From Vigna angularis (lineage: Eukaryota > Streptophyta > Magnoliopsida > Fabales > Fabaceae), in the NCBI RefSeq assembly GCF_016808095.1, contig NC_068975.1:15879501-15943500 (forward strand): DNA of 64,000 bases. The letters are read 5' to 3'. Made by a program: the position numbers and the translations under genes. How positions within the stretch are numbered: the first letter of the stretch is position 1; each line of letters starts with the position of its first letter. The notes under the pieces were generated by a model, which made no database searches, was not told where the DNA came from, and was given only the letters and a program-made list of their open reading frames with translations. Below are positions 11,570 through 22,744 of this stretch, one piece after another.

Positions 11570-12500
11570 TTAAATCACTGGGTTGCCTCCCAGTAAGCGC
11601 TCTTTTAACGTCACTAGCTTGACCCAATAAAGCTCATGTTCCATCTTCTTTTTCTTCTTTCTACTGAACTTCTTCAGAAATTTGATCAAACCAGGAACCT
11701 GATGCAATGTCTCAATCATAGGAACTTTAATCTCCAATTTCTTGAAGATTTCCATAAAGCGCTCAAATTCCTTCTTCCTATGATACTTCTTTGGATGAGG
11801 AAGAGGTTTTTCATATGATTCTTTCTTTTTTTCTCTCGTCCTCTTTTTCTTCACTCAAATTTTCTCTTCGTCTTTCTCTTCTCTCTCTTTTCTCTCTTCG
11901 TTTTCCAACTCAACTTTTTCAGCATTTACACTCACTAGCACTTTACACACTTCCCTGGGGTTAACCTTAGTATTAGCCCCAAAATTCTTGTCAGGCCTTT
12001 CTTCCAACAGCTTATTAATTTGACCCATTTGAATCTCCAAGTTTGTAATAGCAGCTTCAGTTCTCTTTATAGTGGATTCAGTTGCCTGTATGAATTGCTG
12101 AAGAGTTTCTTCCATCCTTATTGATCTTTCATTAAGTATAGAAATATGTTTCCATAAGGTTGGTTGTTGCTGTTTCTTGTTAAATTGCCCAGTTTATCCA
12201 GCTTGCCCACTTTGTCCTTGACCAATACTTGGGTGTGGTTTCCACCCTTCATTGAAGTTTCCCTGACAGTATGGAAATTGATTGGCCCTAAAGTTAACAT
12301 CCTCCAAAGCTTCTGCTGGAAAGGCGCATTGACCATTGACATGGTCACCTCCACATAATTCACACAACTGTAATTGAACCTGTGCAATAGCCTTTAACTC
12401 TTTTGGCAGTTATGCAAGTGTTTTTGTGAGATTCTCCAATTGTTGAGTTAGTATCTTGTTCTGAGCTAACAAGGCATCATTGGCTTTGATCCATGGTTGA
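11570..12500 (-). pseudogene. gag C-terminal remnant with zinc knuckle
   Basis: Minus-strand fragments match the C-terminal half of family A gag. They include QQLENLTKTLA, a CX2CX3HX4C knuckle (CELCGGDHVNGQC), FPYCQGNFNEGWKPHPS, and a coiled-coil-like stretch at 12115-11855. The knuckle spacing of three residues before His is as I remember it for Athila-type Gag. In-frame stops and frameshifts break it. Nothing of the protease core remains. The left end carries only the short peptide that follows the integrase tail in other copies. Confidence 0.7.
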
Positions 12501-12920
12501 GTGAGGTTCCCACTGAGATTACTTTGGTAGAATTGAGTGCCCATATAGTTAAATTCTTGTCTGAATTGCATCCTGTAAACATTAGGCACAAAACCCTACA
12601 AAATATTTGTTAGCACAAAAAGATGGAGAAGATAGATAAATCAAAGGATATAATTGAAAAGATAGGAAGATAGGAAATAAAAACAGAAAAATAAAAACAG
12701 AAAATAAAATAAAATAAAAATAAAAACAGAAAATAAAATAAAAAATGAAAATAAAATAAAATAAAATAAAATAAAAACCGAAAAATAAAATAAAATAAAA
12801 TAAAAACAATAAAATATAAACAGAAAATAAAAACAGAAAAAATAAAAACAGAAATTCAAATTTCAAAATTCAAGTCAAAGATAATCAATAATCAAACAAA
12901 TAAACTAGTTAAACCACGAG

Positions 12921-12938
12921 TCCCCGGCAACGGCTCCA
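12921..12938 (-). promoter_or_regulatory. Primer binding site, tRNA-Asp type, one mismatch
   Basis: TCCCCGGCAACGGCTCCA on the plus strand equals the 3' end of plant tRNA-Asp(GUC) except for one base (T for G). Read on the element strand it is the minus-strand primer site, a few bases from the LTR end at 12945. Confidence 0.8.
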
Positions 12939-12944
12939 AAAACT

Positions 12945-14246
12945 TGATGACAAATGTATGAACACCGAAAAACGGCGCCACAAACTTGTTTAACACTCGG
13001 CAAGTGTGACCGAATCGTATCAAGTAATAAAACTAGGTAAGACCAAGTATCGTTTTCCCAAAGGACTCACAGCCTAGTTAGTTATATGATTTGTTGATTA
13101 TTTAAGACTTATGAACGATTGGTTGTAGGTTTTAATGCAAAAGACAGTAATTAAACATGTATGCATGAATGTGATCAATGGCAAAAAGAGTAAAACAAAC
13201 ACGTAATGAATGATATGGATGAGTATGTTGTTGGGGTTATCAATTTCATCTTATCCACTCTCATATACTTTAGGAATTCATCAATCTTTTCATCAATGTT
13301 AATGCCACTCTCTAAATCACCTTGTCAAGAAGGCCTATCCTTAATTACGAGTTCATACAATTCCTAGCATTCCTAGTAATTAATTCTTAAGTGCAGAAGC
13401 TTAAAGGCAACCAATATGCTATTGGGAGAAATTCCCCGGATCTAGATTTCCCCGTACGTTCCCATATCGAAAAAATCACTGATCATGGCAATGAATGAGT
13501 TAAACAAAGCAAGCATTAAGCAAAGAGGAAAAACCCTAACTAATGATGAAAGAAAGCATAAGTCTTAAAGTAAGATGTTAAAACAAATTCCATATATGAG
13601 AGTTTCACAAGACTACATTGATTCCCCAACAACAATACAAGGTTTAGTTCACCATATTCATGGTGAATCTAGATGAATAATAATGAAAGAATGAAAGATA
13701 AAACCCTAGAAAGGTGAAGAGGTAGCCTAAGCATCCAAAATCTTCCTTCAAGGGGTGGAAAAGAGAGTGTTTGCTTCGTCCCAGCCAAAGATACAAACCC
13801 TAGGAACCCCTAAAGCTTATATATTATTCGTAAAATTACAGAAAATTAGGCCCAAGCCCAAAATAGTGCCGCTCAGCGGTAAACTCCCGCTCAGCCGTAA
13901 GTTCGTGAGTTGTTTTCCTCTCCTCAGCGGCATTTTCACCCCTCAGCGGAGCCAACGTGAATTTATGAGTGCCGCTCAGCGGTAAACTGCCGTTGAGCGG
14001 TAGTTGCGGCTTCTTCTTTTGCACTTTTTGATGTCTTTTCTGATTCCATTTCTATCCTTCTTCACTTCTTTCACCAAATTCACCTTAAAACCTGCATAAA
14101 ACACTGAAATCAAGCATAAACTTGTCCAGCTCTCTTATTTCTAAAAATATGACCAAAAGCATGATTTCAAGCTAGTTTCTAAGTGTTAAAGGTTGCTTTT
14201 AGTATCAAATTTAAGCATGAAAATAACAGTTTTTCAACTGTTATCA
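12945..14246 (-). mobile_element. Family A LTR, 5' LTR of the 9.6-14.2 kb copy
   Basis: Full-length LTR, complement of TGATAACAG...TCATCA, ending at 14246. It is inserted into another family A LTR, because 14247 onward is plus-strand LTR sequence starting in U3. U3 has several CCGCTCAGCGG-type palindromes (13866-14000). The ORFs at 13755-13985 and 13836-14024 lie in the LTR and are not genes. Confidence 0.85.
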
Positions 14247-15246
14247 AGCGCCACCTTTGTTCTGAAAGCACTGTTTCACGCTTGGGCGCCACCCCGAAGG
14301 GTCAAAAGAGTGCTGCAGCTACCGCTGAGCGCCCTTTTTGGGCGCTGAGCGCTGACGACGTGGGCTTGGGCTATTTTTCTGTATTTTTAATGAACTATCT
14401 AAGGTTTTGGACGTTCTAGGGTTCATCATATCTTTGGACAAAAAGAGTCGAAAATACACTCCTTTCACCCCTCGGAGGCGGATTTTGGATGTGGAAGCTT
14501 CAATCTTCAACTTTTAGGGTTTTATCTTTCATTCTTTTCATCTAGTTTCACCATGTCTATGGTGAAATATACCTCCATTGTTATTGGGGAAACAATGTAA
14601 TCCTTTGAAACTCTCATGTATTGAATTGATTCTTATTATAAAATGCTTTACTTCATTAATTGTTAGGGTTTTTCCTCTACACTCTATGGATGCTTTGTTT
14701 AACTCATTTAATTGCATGATTATTGATTTTGTCACTATGGACACATATGGGAAAATCTAGAAATGGGGAAATTCTCCCAAAAGCAATATTACATAGACAT
14801 AAGGATAGGAGGGTTGGTTGCCTTTAGGATTCTGTGCGAATGTAATGCATGATTAATTGCTAGGGATACAAGACATTGTGAACTAGTAATTAGGAGTAGG
14901 CTTTCTTCACCGAGAAATCGGGTTTAAGGTAAATTAGAAAGTGACATTAACATTGATGAAGAAGATGAATTCATAAATACATGAGAGTGGATAGGATAAG
15001 TCGGAAACCCCAACAACATAATCATTCCATATTTTATATCAATCACCTTCGCATCTTTCAATCCAATTGAGCAACACTTTCATTCATATTTATTTTTCGT
15101 AATATAAACAAAATGATTTCGTGTACAAGTCCTAATTAATCAAGAAACCATATGAATGTTTAGGTCGTGAGTCTCTAGGGAAACGATACTTGGTCTTACC
15201 AATTATTATTACTTGATACCATTCGGTACACTTGCCGAAGTGTTAA
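14247..15246 (+). mobile_element. Partial family A LTR, plus orientation
   Basis: Starts inside U3 with GCTGAGCGCC-type motifs and runs to CACTTGCCGAAGTGTTAA near 15246, close to the normal LTR end. Its 5' part is missing because of the insertion at 14246 and an associated loss. It abuts an LTR in the opposite orientation. Confidence 0.75.
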
Positions 15247-16211
15247 TAGCAACCAACCCTCCTATCCCTATGTCTAGGTAATATTGCTTTTGGGAGAATT
15301 TACGCAATTCTAGATTTTTCCAAATGTGTCCATATCGACAAAATCAATAATCATGCAATTCAATGAATTAAACAAAGCATGCATAGAGTGTAGAGGAAAA
15401 ACCTTAACAATTAATGAAGTAAATCATTTATAATATAAATCAATTCAATACATGAGAGTTTCAAAGGATCACATCGTTTCCCCAACAACAATGGAGGTTT
15501 AGTTCACCATAGACATGGTGAAACTAGATGAAAATATGGAAAAGAATGAAAGATAAAACCCTACAAGTTGAAGATCGGAGCTTCCGCATCCAAAATCTGC
15601 CTCCGAGGGATGAAAAGAGTGTTTTTGCGCCTCTTTCTGCCCAAAGATATGAACCCTAGGTCATCCAAAACCTTAAATAGTCCATAAAAATAAGATAAAA
15701 CAAGTCCAAGCCCACGTCGTCACCGCTCAACGCCCCAAAAGGGCACCCAACGGTGGTTGCGACACTCAAATGAAGCTCAACGGTGGCGCTCAAACGTGAA
15801 ACAGTGGTTGCAGCACTAGACTAACGCTCACCGTGGCGCTCAGGCGTGAAACAGTGGTTGCAACACCAGACTGACGCTCAACGGTGGCGCTCAGGCGTGA
15901 AATAGTGGTTGCACCTCTAAATTGGCGCTCAACGCCCCAAAATGACGCTCAACGCTATCTGCGATTCTTCTATGTGCTACTTTTCCTGCCTTTCCTGACT
16001 CCAACTCATTGCTACTTCAACTTCTTCATCCAGTTCATCTTAATTCTTGTTAAAACAAGGAAAACCAAGTATAAAACACATACTACCACCTTCAACTCTC
16101 TTATTCTCACAACTTAAGCAAAAACATGATTTCAAGCTAGTTTCTCTGTCATAAAGGGTGTTTTTAATGTCAAAATTAAGTATAAAAATAACGGTATTTG
16201 AACCGTTGTCA
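15247..16211 (-). mobile_element. Partial family A LTR, 3' LTR of the 16-23 kb element
   Basis: Minus-strand LTR lacking its last few hundred bases. It begins at the block AGCAACCAACCCTCC and ends at 16211 (complement of TGACAACGGTT). U3 contains about three tandem units of roughly 52 bp with the core GGTGGCGCTCAGGCGTGAAA at 15780-15960. The polypurine-tract complement CAACCTCAAACTT follows. Confidence 0.75.
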
Positions 16212-17559
16212 CAACCTCAAACTTAGAACTTTGCTTGTCCTCAAACAAATAAGATATAACTCACTCTTCCACCAATCAATACAATGGTTCAACACATTCA
16301 AAAACTCTTTCTTCCAAGATAAGTAATTACTCAAATCAACTCATCAAATAGAATTCAGTCAAGATGTACACATGCCTTGTTTAAAATCACTCATCATGGT
16401 GTCCACATAATCACATAATATCCAACAGATGTTATTCTCATGAATGATCAATTAACTAAGCATAGATGTAATCATGTATTCATGAAACTATTCCGTACTA
16501 GACAAAGTATTTCACTCAATATCACAGGTGTATATAGCGGTCACTCCTTCACTCTGCTTATCCCAATTTCACATAGAACAAAATTGCCTTTCATTTACCA
16601 CAATTAAACATACTCATAGAGAGGTATCATCACAAGGGCTTTCTATGGCTTGTAACGTGGCTGGGCTAAGAGAAAAATTGGTTTTTTCAAGATCAGAAAA
16701 TCCTTGAGTTAAGAGAGTCATTCATAAATTTATCATTCAAATACAATATCTCTTTAGACAAACCAATCTCACTCATTCCCAACTTTCCCTTTTTTGCATT
16801 GAGCTTTTCTTTCTTTACATTCTATTTTCTTTTCTCTTTTTTTTTTCATACTTGCTCAATGCTTTTCATTACTTTCTTTTTCAATTCTCTCAATCAACCC
16901 CAAACTTGAACCTTTATCAATACCACATCATGATTCTCAACTTAACTCAAGGTAAAGATTTTCACAAAGGGTAGGATATGACACAAGCTCAACTTTATCA
17001 ATACCCCAAACTCAACACTTTGTGCTCTCTTTCATTTGGGCTAAAATCATACATTGGCTAAGAAAAGGGTAATAAAAAATGGCCTTGATCATATGACACA
17101 AGCATGCAAGCAATTCAATCATAGAAACCTGAACAAAGTCATTCATGCTTTGAAAAAGAATAGCAATCATTCACAACAAATACTCTGGAGTTCAAAACCT
17201 CACATATAAGCTTAATTCAATGTTCCACATACACCAACTACACATTCTTCTTAGCATCATAATCACAATCATAACATCTTGCATCTGTTCACACAATTTG
17301 TGAACAACCACCTGTATATTAGCATCTTGTGCAACATCTAAACATTAGTCAATATCAAAGCATCATCAAGAAGTACTCTTGACACGCAAATCAATATCAA
17401 ACCATCACATCAGATATAGGTCTCAAACTGAGTACATCAACACCTATTCTAAAAAAACATAAGCAAAATAAAGTTCACAAGACAAAGATAAGAAACATCC
17501 TGTTCTACTGCAAATAATATTCATTACTAAATGCTATCATCATCCTCTAATATCAATCT

Positions 17560-18770
17560 GAGTCCTCCTCCTCCTCATCATCTTCCTCTTCTTCATCACC
17601 ATCTTCATAATCATCATCTTCATCATTATCTTCCATGGCCGAAGCTTCAGCTGCTCCAGCTCCACTAGCATGTGCCTGATCCTCTAGCCATCCCACCACA
17701 GTGTTAAACTCATCTATCGTTCACTGCCAGCTAGGGGGTGTATCATACAGCCCTATAATCATCTCTACAATGGCCACTTTCCCTCTATGCAATGCCTGCA
17801 TCCTAGACTACATTAGGGACATATACATGTCCCTCATCTGAAAAGGTCATGCATCTTGAGGCTGCACATGTGCTGGTGGTGGTCCCCTCCTATGAACTCT
17901 AGGAGGATGTGGTGGTGGCACTTGCTGGGCCGCCTCATCCAGCATGTAGTACTGGTTATAATAGGAAGCATCAATCTCCTTCCTTGGTCGCTCCATCGGC
18001 GGTGTGGAAGTATTCACCCCAACTAACTCACAGAGATGTGTGATCAAAGATGGATGCCCCAAAGGTGCTTTAGTGTTCACAGAATTGGCACAAGTCTGAA
18101 TCTCATTTGCTATGACCTGCCCAATATTAATATTCAACCCTTTAAGCACATAATAAAGGAAGATGGCCCTAATGGCAGTTATATCAGACACATGAGAACA
18201 CGATTGAATGTTGGCATGAGTGAACGTCATCCAGTACTTTGCCAAAGGAGTCAAATGGGATCTCCTACTATGAATGGGCGCATCATTCCTGTTCCTCTGG
18301 AAGTGTCCTCCAGGTACACACAATGTCCTCTCTATATCATCAAAATCTGCTCCCTCCTCCATACTCAGTGCAAACTCACACTGTTCACTAGCCCACTCAG
18401 TATGCAAAAACATGTTAATAGTATCAGGATCATATCGAATAATCTTTCCTCTCACATAGCTCATGTACTTCTCTGTATTAGTGTTGCCAAATGGCCTTGC
18501 ATTGGTGTCAAATTCCTTGACTACTGCTATGTTTGCTAGTGTAGGGTAAGCAACTACATTCTCCCATCCTCTTCTTTCTAATTCCTCTCCAAATTGCAGG
18601 GTCAAGGATGGTATCTACCCCACTTTTCGCTCCATCAAAAGTCTTCGATCCTGAACTATTTGGAAGTGTCTCTCATGCTTATGAGAAAGGAATTTGTTTG
18701 AGTAGAAACGTTTCGGCTCGTTTCTCTTGTTTCCCATGGTTTTAACTCTCTTCCCTGATGAGGAGGCCAT
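17560..18770 (-). pseudogene. Transposase_32 (plant transposon protein) ORF of family A
   Basis: Reading leftward, it starts MASSSGKRVKTMGNKR at 18770. A TAG lies near 18614. The long open part is 18605-17847. It shows AVVKEFDTNARPF and VRGKIIRYDPDTIN near the start, LTPLAKYWMTFTHANI and IRAIFLYYVLKGLNINIGQVI in the middle, and a Pro/His-rich tail. The order VREFY...VRGK...LTP..W..F...S..S...LLY.I..G..INIG.II..EI is that of Pfam Transposase_32 as I remember it. A stop at 17847 and later stops break the acidic C-terminus, which by comparison with 40329 should end near 17560. Its role in the element is unknown. Position after pol is where Athila elements carry an env-like or accessory ORF. Confidence 0.75.
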
Positions 18771-19795
18771 CCCTATATAAAAAACAATTCACAAAACCAC
18801 AAGAAACATTATGAAGCATTAGTATATGAACCATCAAAACAATCCAAGCCCACTCTTCTTATCACCGCTGAGTGCAAAATAGGGGCCCTCAGCGTCACCT
18901 GCAACAAAAACATCCAACCAGACAACAACAAATGGCCAGCAACCAGAAAAATAAATTCTGCAGAAATCACGCTGAGCGCCCCTCAAAGGGCCCTCAACGC
19001 CAAACAGTTCATCCAAGAAAATGGCCTTAGTTGGCCTTAAACGCTACTCCCATGCATTTTTGACAGTTCCAATCATCAATCAAACATTTTAATCGATCCA
19101 AACAGTGATTATTTCAACAAATCATGCATAGATCTCAAAATTCCTCAAGAATAATGCTTGGACCACAACATTCATTCAAAATCATACTTTCAAATGCCCT
19201 ATAATGTAACATGCATGTACTTACTTGGTTGGAGATACTCAATGTGTGAATAATGCCAAATGAAATTGGGGAGACCAAACCCTAACAATAGTGCTCTCAA
19301 CAAACCCCAAACTTGGATGGAAAAATGGAGAAAAATGGGTGGAGAAGGGGTTTTGTGGAAGAAGATGAAGAAGAAAGTGGAGAGAAAACCTTTGGAGAGA
19401 GCTTTGAAGTGGCTAGAAAGAGTGAAGAGTAAATGGGGCGGCTAGGGCGAGACCTAAGGTAACGAAAGTGTCTCATTGGCCAACTTATGCTGAGCCCAAT
19501 TTTAACCTAAAAACCCAAGTTTGCAGAAGTCGCGCTCAACGCCCCAAACTGGCGCTGAGCAGTGAGCGCGGTGCATTCTCTCCTCTTTTCTTGCTTGCCC
19601 TAAGCATACTTAACCAAATTCACTCAACTTTAACTCTTAAATTTTCAAATTTCATGCATTTTCCACTCACTTCACATACTCTCACTCAATCAATGCATTT
19701 AATCTCTCACACCACTCAAACATTCAACACTTAAGAACCTATAATGCAACTATAACATAATTAAATCAAAACAAACAAAGATAAATTCAAACAAC

Positions 19796-20120
19796 TGGGT
19801 TGCCTCCCAAGTAGCGCTTGTTTAACGTCACAAGCCTGACCCATGAATCCTCCAGCATCCTTCAGTAGATGCATATCTTTCTCACCAACACCCATCAGTA
19901 GGTGTGTATAAGCATAGTATCCTTCAGTAGATACTCTGTCACCTAGCATCCATCAGTAGATGCTATGCCATAACAATCTCATAATAAAATAAAACAATGT
20001 TCCAAAGTTTTAAATTACATCACCAAAATAAACAATAACTCAAAGAAATTAATTTTTTTAAATCACTAGGGTGCCTCCCAGTAAGAGCTCTTTTAACGTC
20101 ATTAGCTTGACCCAATAAAG
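19796..20120. repeat. Paired GGGAGGCAACCC boundary motifs
   Basis: On the element strand, GACGTTAAACAAGCGCT followed by GGGAGGCAACCCAG ends near 19796. A related GACGTTAAAAGAGC...GGGAGGCACCC block lies at about 20066-20120. The pair brackets the hairpins at 19848-19964. The same pair occurs at 11310-11635 and 43461-43772. The short motif resembles a conserved block after pol in many plant Athila/Tat elements. It could mark an RNA signal or splice region for the 3' ORF. That is inference. Confidence 0.5.
19848..19964. repeat. TACTGATG-loop hairpins with different perfect stems
   Basis: Three adjacent hairpins share the loop CATCAGTA or CTTCAGTA but have different fully paired stems. They are ACACC/GGTGT (19888-19905), AGTATC/GATACT (19916-19935) and AGCATC/GATGCT (19945-19964). 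A weaker one is near 19850. Different stems with one loop is the pattern expected of covariation. Confidence 0.75.
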
Positions 20121-20121
20121 C

Positions 20122-21406
20122 TCAAGTTCCATCTTTAATATTGGTGTTCTTCTTGCTTTCGCCACACCAACTCATCAATTGCTTTCGGTCCACCTTCTTG
20201 ACTCGTCTTGAATATGGTGCTTCAATCTCTATCACTCCATTCTTTTTAAAATCTTTCACAACCCATAACTTGTTCTTGAATCTTACAGGTGTGCCAAGTT
20301 TGAATTGTGCATCCACCAAGTCATCATGAACCATCCTTCCTTTGTCATCTTTTTCTTCTTTCCTAACCTGTGACAAGAAACAACTTTTACGTTTGATGAC
20401 TGACTTGGCAGTTTTAGGGCTAATCACTGGTGCATCCTTACATGCAGCTTTATGATTAGTCTTCTTCTCTTGAATCTGCTGCTTAGATTTGAAGACATTA
20501 AAGATCACCTTTTCCTCTCGGTCTTGAAGCACCATCATCCCATCATCCACATTGATGATTACCTTTGTCGTTTTCATAAACGGTCTTCTAAGAATAATTG
20601 GGATCTTCTCATCTTCCTCCATCTCCATCACCACAAAATCCACCAGGATTTTAAGCTTCTCTATACAAGCCACAACATCTTCCGCTACACAATAGGGTTT
20701 CTTGGAAGATTCATCCGCCATAAGCAAAGTCACCTTTGTTGGCTTGACTTCAAGATCACCAATCCTTTTTCAAGCATAGATAAGGACATCAAATTAATGC
20801 TTGACCCTAAATCAATTAAGGCTTTCCTTATATTCACCTTCCCAATGATGCAAGGAATAGTAAAACTTCTTGGATCTTTCACTTTTGGAGGAAGTGGTTT
20901 CTCCAAAATAACACCACAATCTCCCTGTTCATCCATAGACTCCTCATCTAAATATCTCTTTTCTGTGAGGATTTGCTTCATGTGCTTAGCATAAGCAGGA
21001 ATTTGCTGCAGTGCTTCGGTCAAAGGTATAGTAATCTCCAATTGCCTGAAGATCTCCTTAAAACGCTCATATTGTCTCTCTTTATCTATTTTTTCACGCC
21101 CCTTAGGATAAGGAAGAACTTTTTCAATTTTCTCATAATTTTTCTCTCCCCTCTTTTTTTCTTTTTCTTTCGTCTCAACCTCACATATTCTCTCTTCTCT
21201 AACTCAACTCTTTCTTTTCTCTCTTCCACCCTCTCATCATCTATGCTCACAATAGCTTTACACTCTTCTTTAGGGTTAACTTCAGTGTTAGCCCCAAATT
21301 GCTTTTTCGCTTTGTCTTCCATCTTCTTGGCCAGTTGGCCGACCTGCATCTCCAAATTTCTTATAGCAGCTTCAGTGCTCTTGTGATTGGAGATAGTCAC
21401 CTGCAT
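20122..21406 (-). pseudogene. Aspartic protease joined to integrase C-terminal tail
   Basis: Minus-strand pieces 21406-21086, 21041-20730 and 20733-20122 form a broken Ty3-type polyprotein. The protease has IRKALIDLGSSINLMSLSML at the active-site region (Athila usually DLGAS), VTLLMADESSKKPY, VDFVVMEMEEDEKIPIIL and FMKTTKVIINVDDG. Directly after it comes FKLGTPVRFKNKLWVVKDF...IEIEAPYSRRVKKV. I read this as the integrase C-terminal GPY/F-like tail that normally ends pol. The reverse transcriptase, RNase H and integrase core that should lie between are absent. Frameshifts near 21080 and 20730 inactivate it. It would not make a functional enzyme. Confidence 0.7.
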
Positions 21407-21442
21407 AAATTATTGAAGAGTGTCTTTTAGCTTTGTTGATCT

Positions 21443-22605
21443 CTAATTTAGTGCAGATACTTGTTGCCAAATTGATGGTTGCTGCTTTGGTCTATTAAAT
21501 TGTCCTGCTTGTCCAGCTTGTCCATTTTGACCTTGACCCATGCTTGGGTGAGGTTTCCACCCTTGGTTGAATTTTCCTTGGCGGTATTGGAGTTGATTGC
21601 CCATATAATTGACATATTCTTGGGCCTCCACTGGAAAAGCACATTGATCATTGATATGATCACCACCACATAATTCACAGAGTTGTTGTTGAACCTGTGA
21701 AACGTTCTTCAGCTCCTTTGGCAACTGAGCGAGTGTCTTTGTCAAATTCTCCAACTGTTGAGTTATAATTTTATTTTGTGCAAGCAAGGCATCTTGAGAT
21801 TGTAATTGTAAAACTTTCTTCTGTAGAGGTGGAGCTCCTCTTTCTCTATGCATCTCATTATCATTAGTAGCCATGTTGTCAATCAATTCAAAAGCTTCCT
21901 CCTGAGTCTTACACTTAATACTACCTCCAACTGAGACATCTAACATCAATTTGGTTTGTGAACCAAGACCTCCAAGGAAAAGAATGACTATTGTTGCTTC
22001 ATCAAAGCCATGCATGGGCATCTTCCTCAACAAACTCTTGTATTTATCCCATGCTTGACCTAACGTCTCCTCCATGCCTTGTTTGAAACCACAACTTCCC
22101 ATTCAGTAAAGCTATCCTTCGGGAAAGAATTCAACCATAGCTTAGCATTGCCTCCCAATGAGAAAGGAAACAAACTAAGCTTTATAGCATCATCCGGCAC
22201 ACCATTGATCTTCACAGTGTTGCAAATCTCGTTGAATGGGGTTAGATGTTCATATGAACTTTCATGAGACAGTCCATTAAATTGGTTGTTCTTCACCAAT
22301 TGTATCAACACCGGTTTCACCTCCATGTTTGTAGCATTGACCCTCGGCCTTGTAATGTTGTTAAAGTGTTGAGGGCCGACAACAATGGTGTAATCCGCCA
22401 GAGTGCGTCTGCCGTTATTTTCTCCAGCCATCTCTTTAGTACTCTGGTCAGATCTTTGTGGTGAGGGCTGTAAAAGTGTTTCCAGAGAAGGAAATAATTC
22501 TCTAGATGTTTGGATTCCCGTTCTCTGTCTACTCTCGTCCAATCCTTCAAGAAGAGGTTCTGATGTTTTCTTGCTTCTAGTTCGAATTATACCCTGCATA
22601 CACAA
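21443..22605 (-). pseudogene. gag of family A (Athila-like), frameshifted
   Basis: The N-terminal part (22605-22060) has RRTLADYTIVVGP, RPRVNATNMEVKPVLIQLV, FNGLSHESSYEHLTPFNEIC and SLFPFSLGGNAKLWLNSFP, typical of Athila/Tat-clade Gag. At about 22085 roughly 67 bp are missing compared with the copy at 45700-45800. This shifts the frame into 22102-21443, which holds ETLGQAWDKYKSLLRK, FDEATIVILFLGGLGSQTK, the knuckle CELCGGDHINDQC, and GWKPHPSMGQGQNG. Apart from the deletion the protein is well preserved. Confidence 0.8.
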
Positions 22606-22720
22606 GAAAACAAAACCCTAAAAAGCACTTTTAAAACAAAACAAAAAAATATACACTAAAATAAAAATCAAGTCAAAACTAATCAATAATCACACACGAA
22701 TAGAATAATTAAACCACGAG

Positions 22721-22738
22721 TCCCCGACAACGGCGCCA
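22721..22738 (-). promoter_or_regulatory. Primer binding site, tRNA-Asp type
   Basis: TCCCCGACAACGGCGCCA matches the 3' end of tRNA-Asp with one mismatch. It lies six bases from the LTR that starts at 22745. Confidence 0.85.
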
Positions 22739-22744
22739 GAAACT

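Larger units (their letters stand above)
9653..12944 (-). mobile_element. Family A internal region lacking the 3' ORF and protease
   Basis: This is a 3.3-kb internal region between LTRs 12945-14246 (5') and 8349-9652 (3'). From right to left it holds the primer site, an A-rich leader, a gag remnant (about 12500-11855), the integrase-tail boundary motif (11575-11635), small hairpins (11384-11494), a second copy of that motif (about 11310-11370), and a non-coding 3' part. The Transposase_32 ORF found in its relatives is absent: sequences that flank that ORF elsewhere abut near 10870-10890. The protease region is also missing. It is therefore a deletion derivative with no working protein. Confidence 0.75.
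16212..22744 (-). mobile_element. Family A internal region, fullest simple copy
   Basis: A 6.5-kb internal region. On the element strand it has: primer site (22738-22721), gag (22605-21443), protease plus integrase-tail (21406-20122), a conserved boundary motif, hairpins (19964-19848), a second boundary motif (about 19845-19796), a spacer, the Transposase_32 ORF (18770-17560), about 1.3 kb of non-coding DNA and the polypurine tract. No reverse transcriptase, RNase H or integrase core is present in any frame. The organisation recurs at 39067-46521, so this is an inherited non-autonomous design and not one-off decay. Confidence 0.8.

Noticed and set aside
12582..12866. Phe/Tyr/Leu-rich ORFs resembling membrane proteins
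   Set aside because: They translate AAAATAAAAT low-complexity leader. The same applies to 31154-31435 and 52095-52394.
20122..21406. Endogenous pararetrovirus protease
   Set aside because: Gag type, tRNA-Asp primer site, LTRs and 5-bp duplications all indicate a Ty3/Athila-like retrotransposon. No movement or coat protein is seen.
22721..22738. A tRNA-Asp gene
   Set aside because: Only the 18-nt 3' end matches, next to an LTR end. It is a primer binding site. The same holds for 46498-46515.
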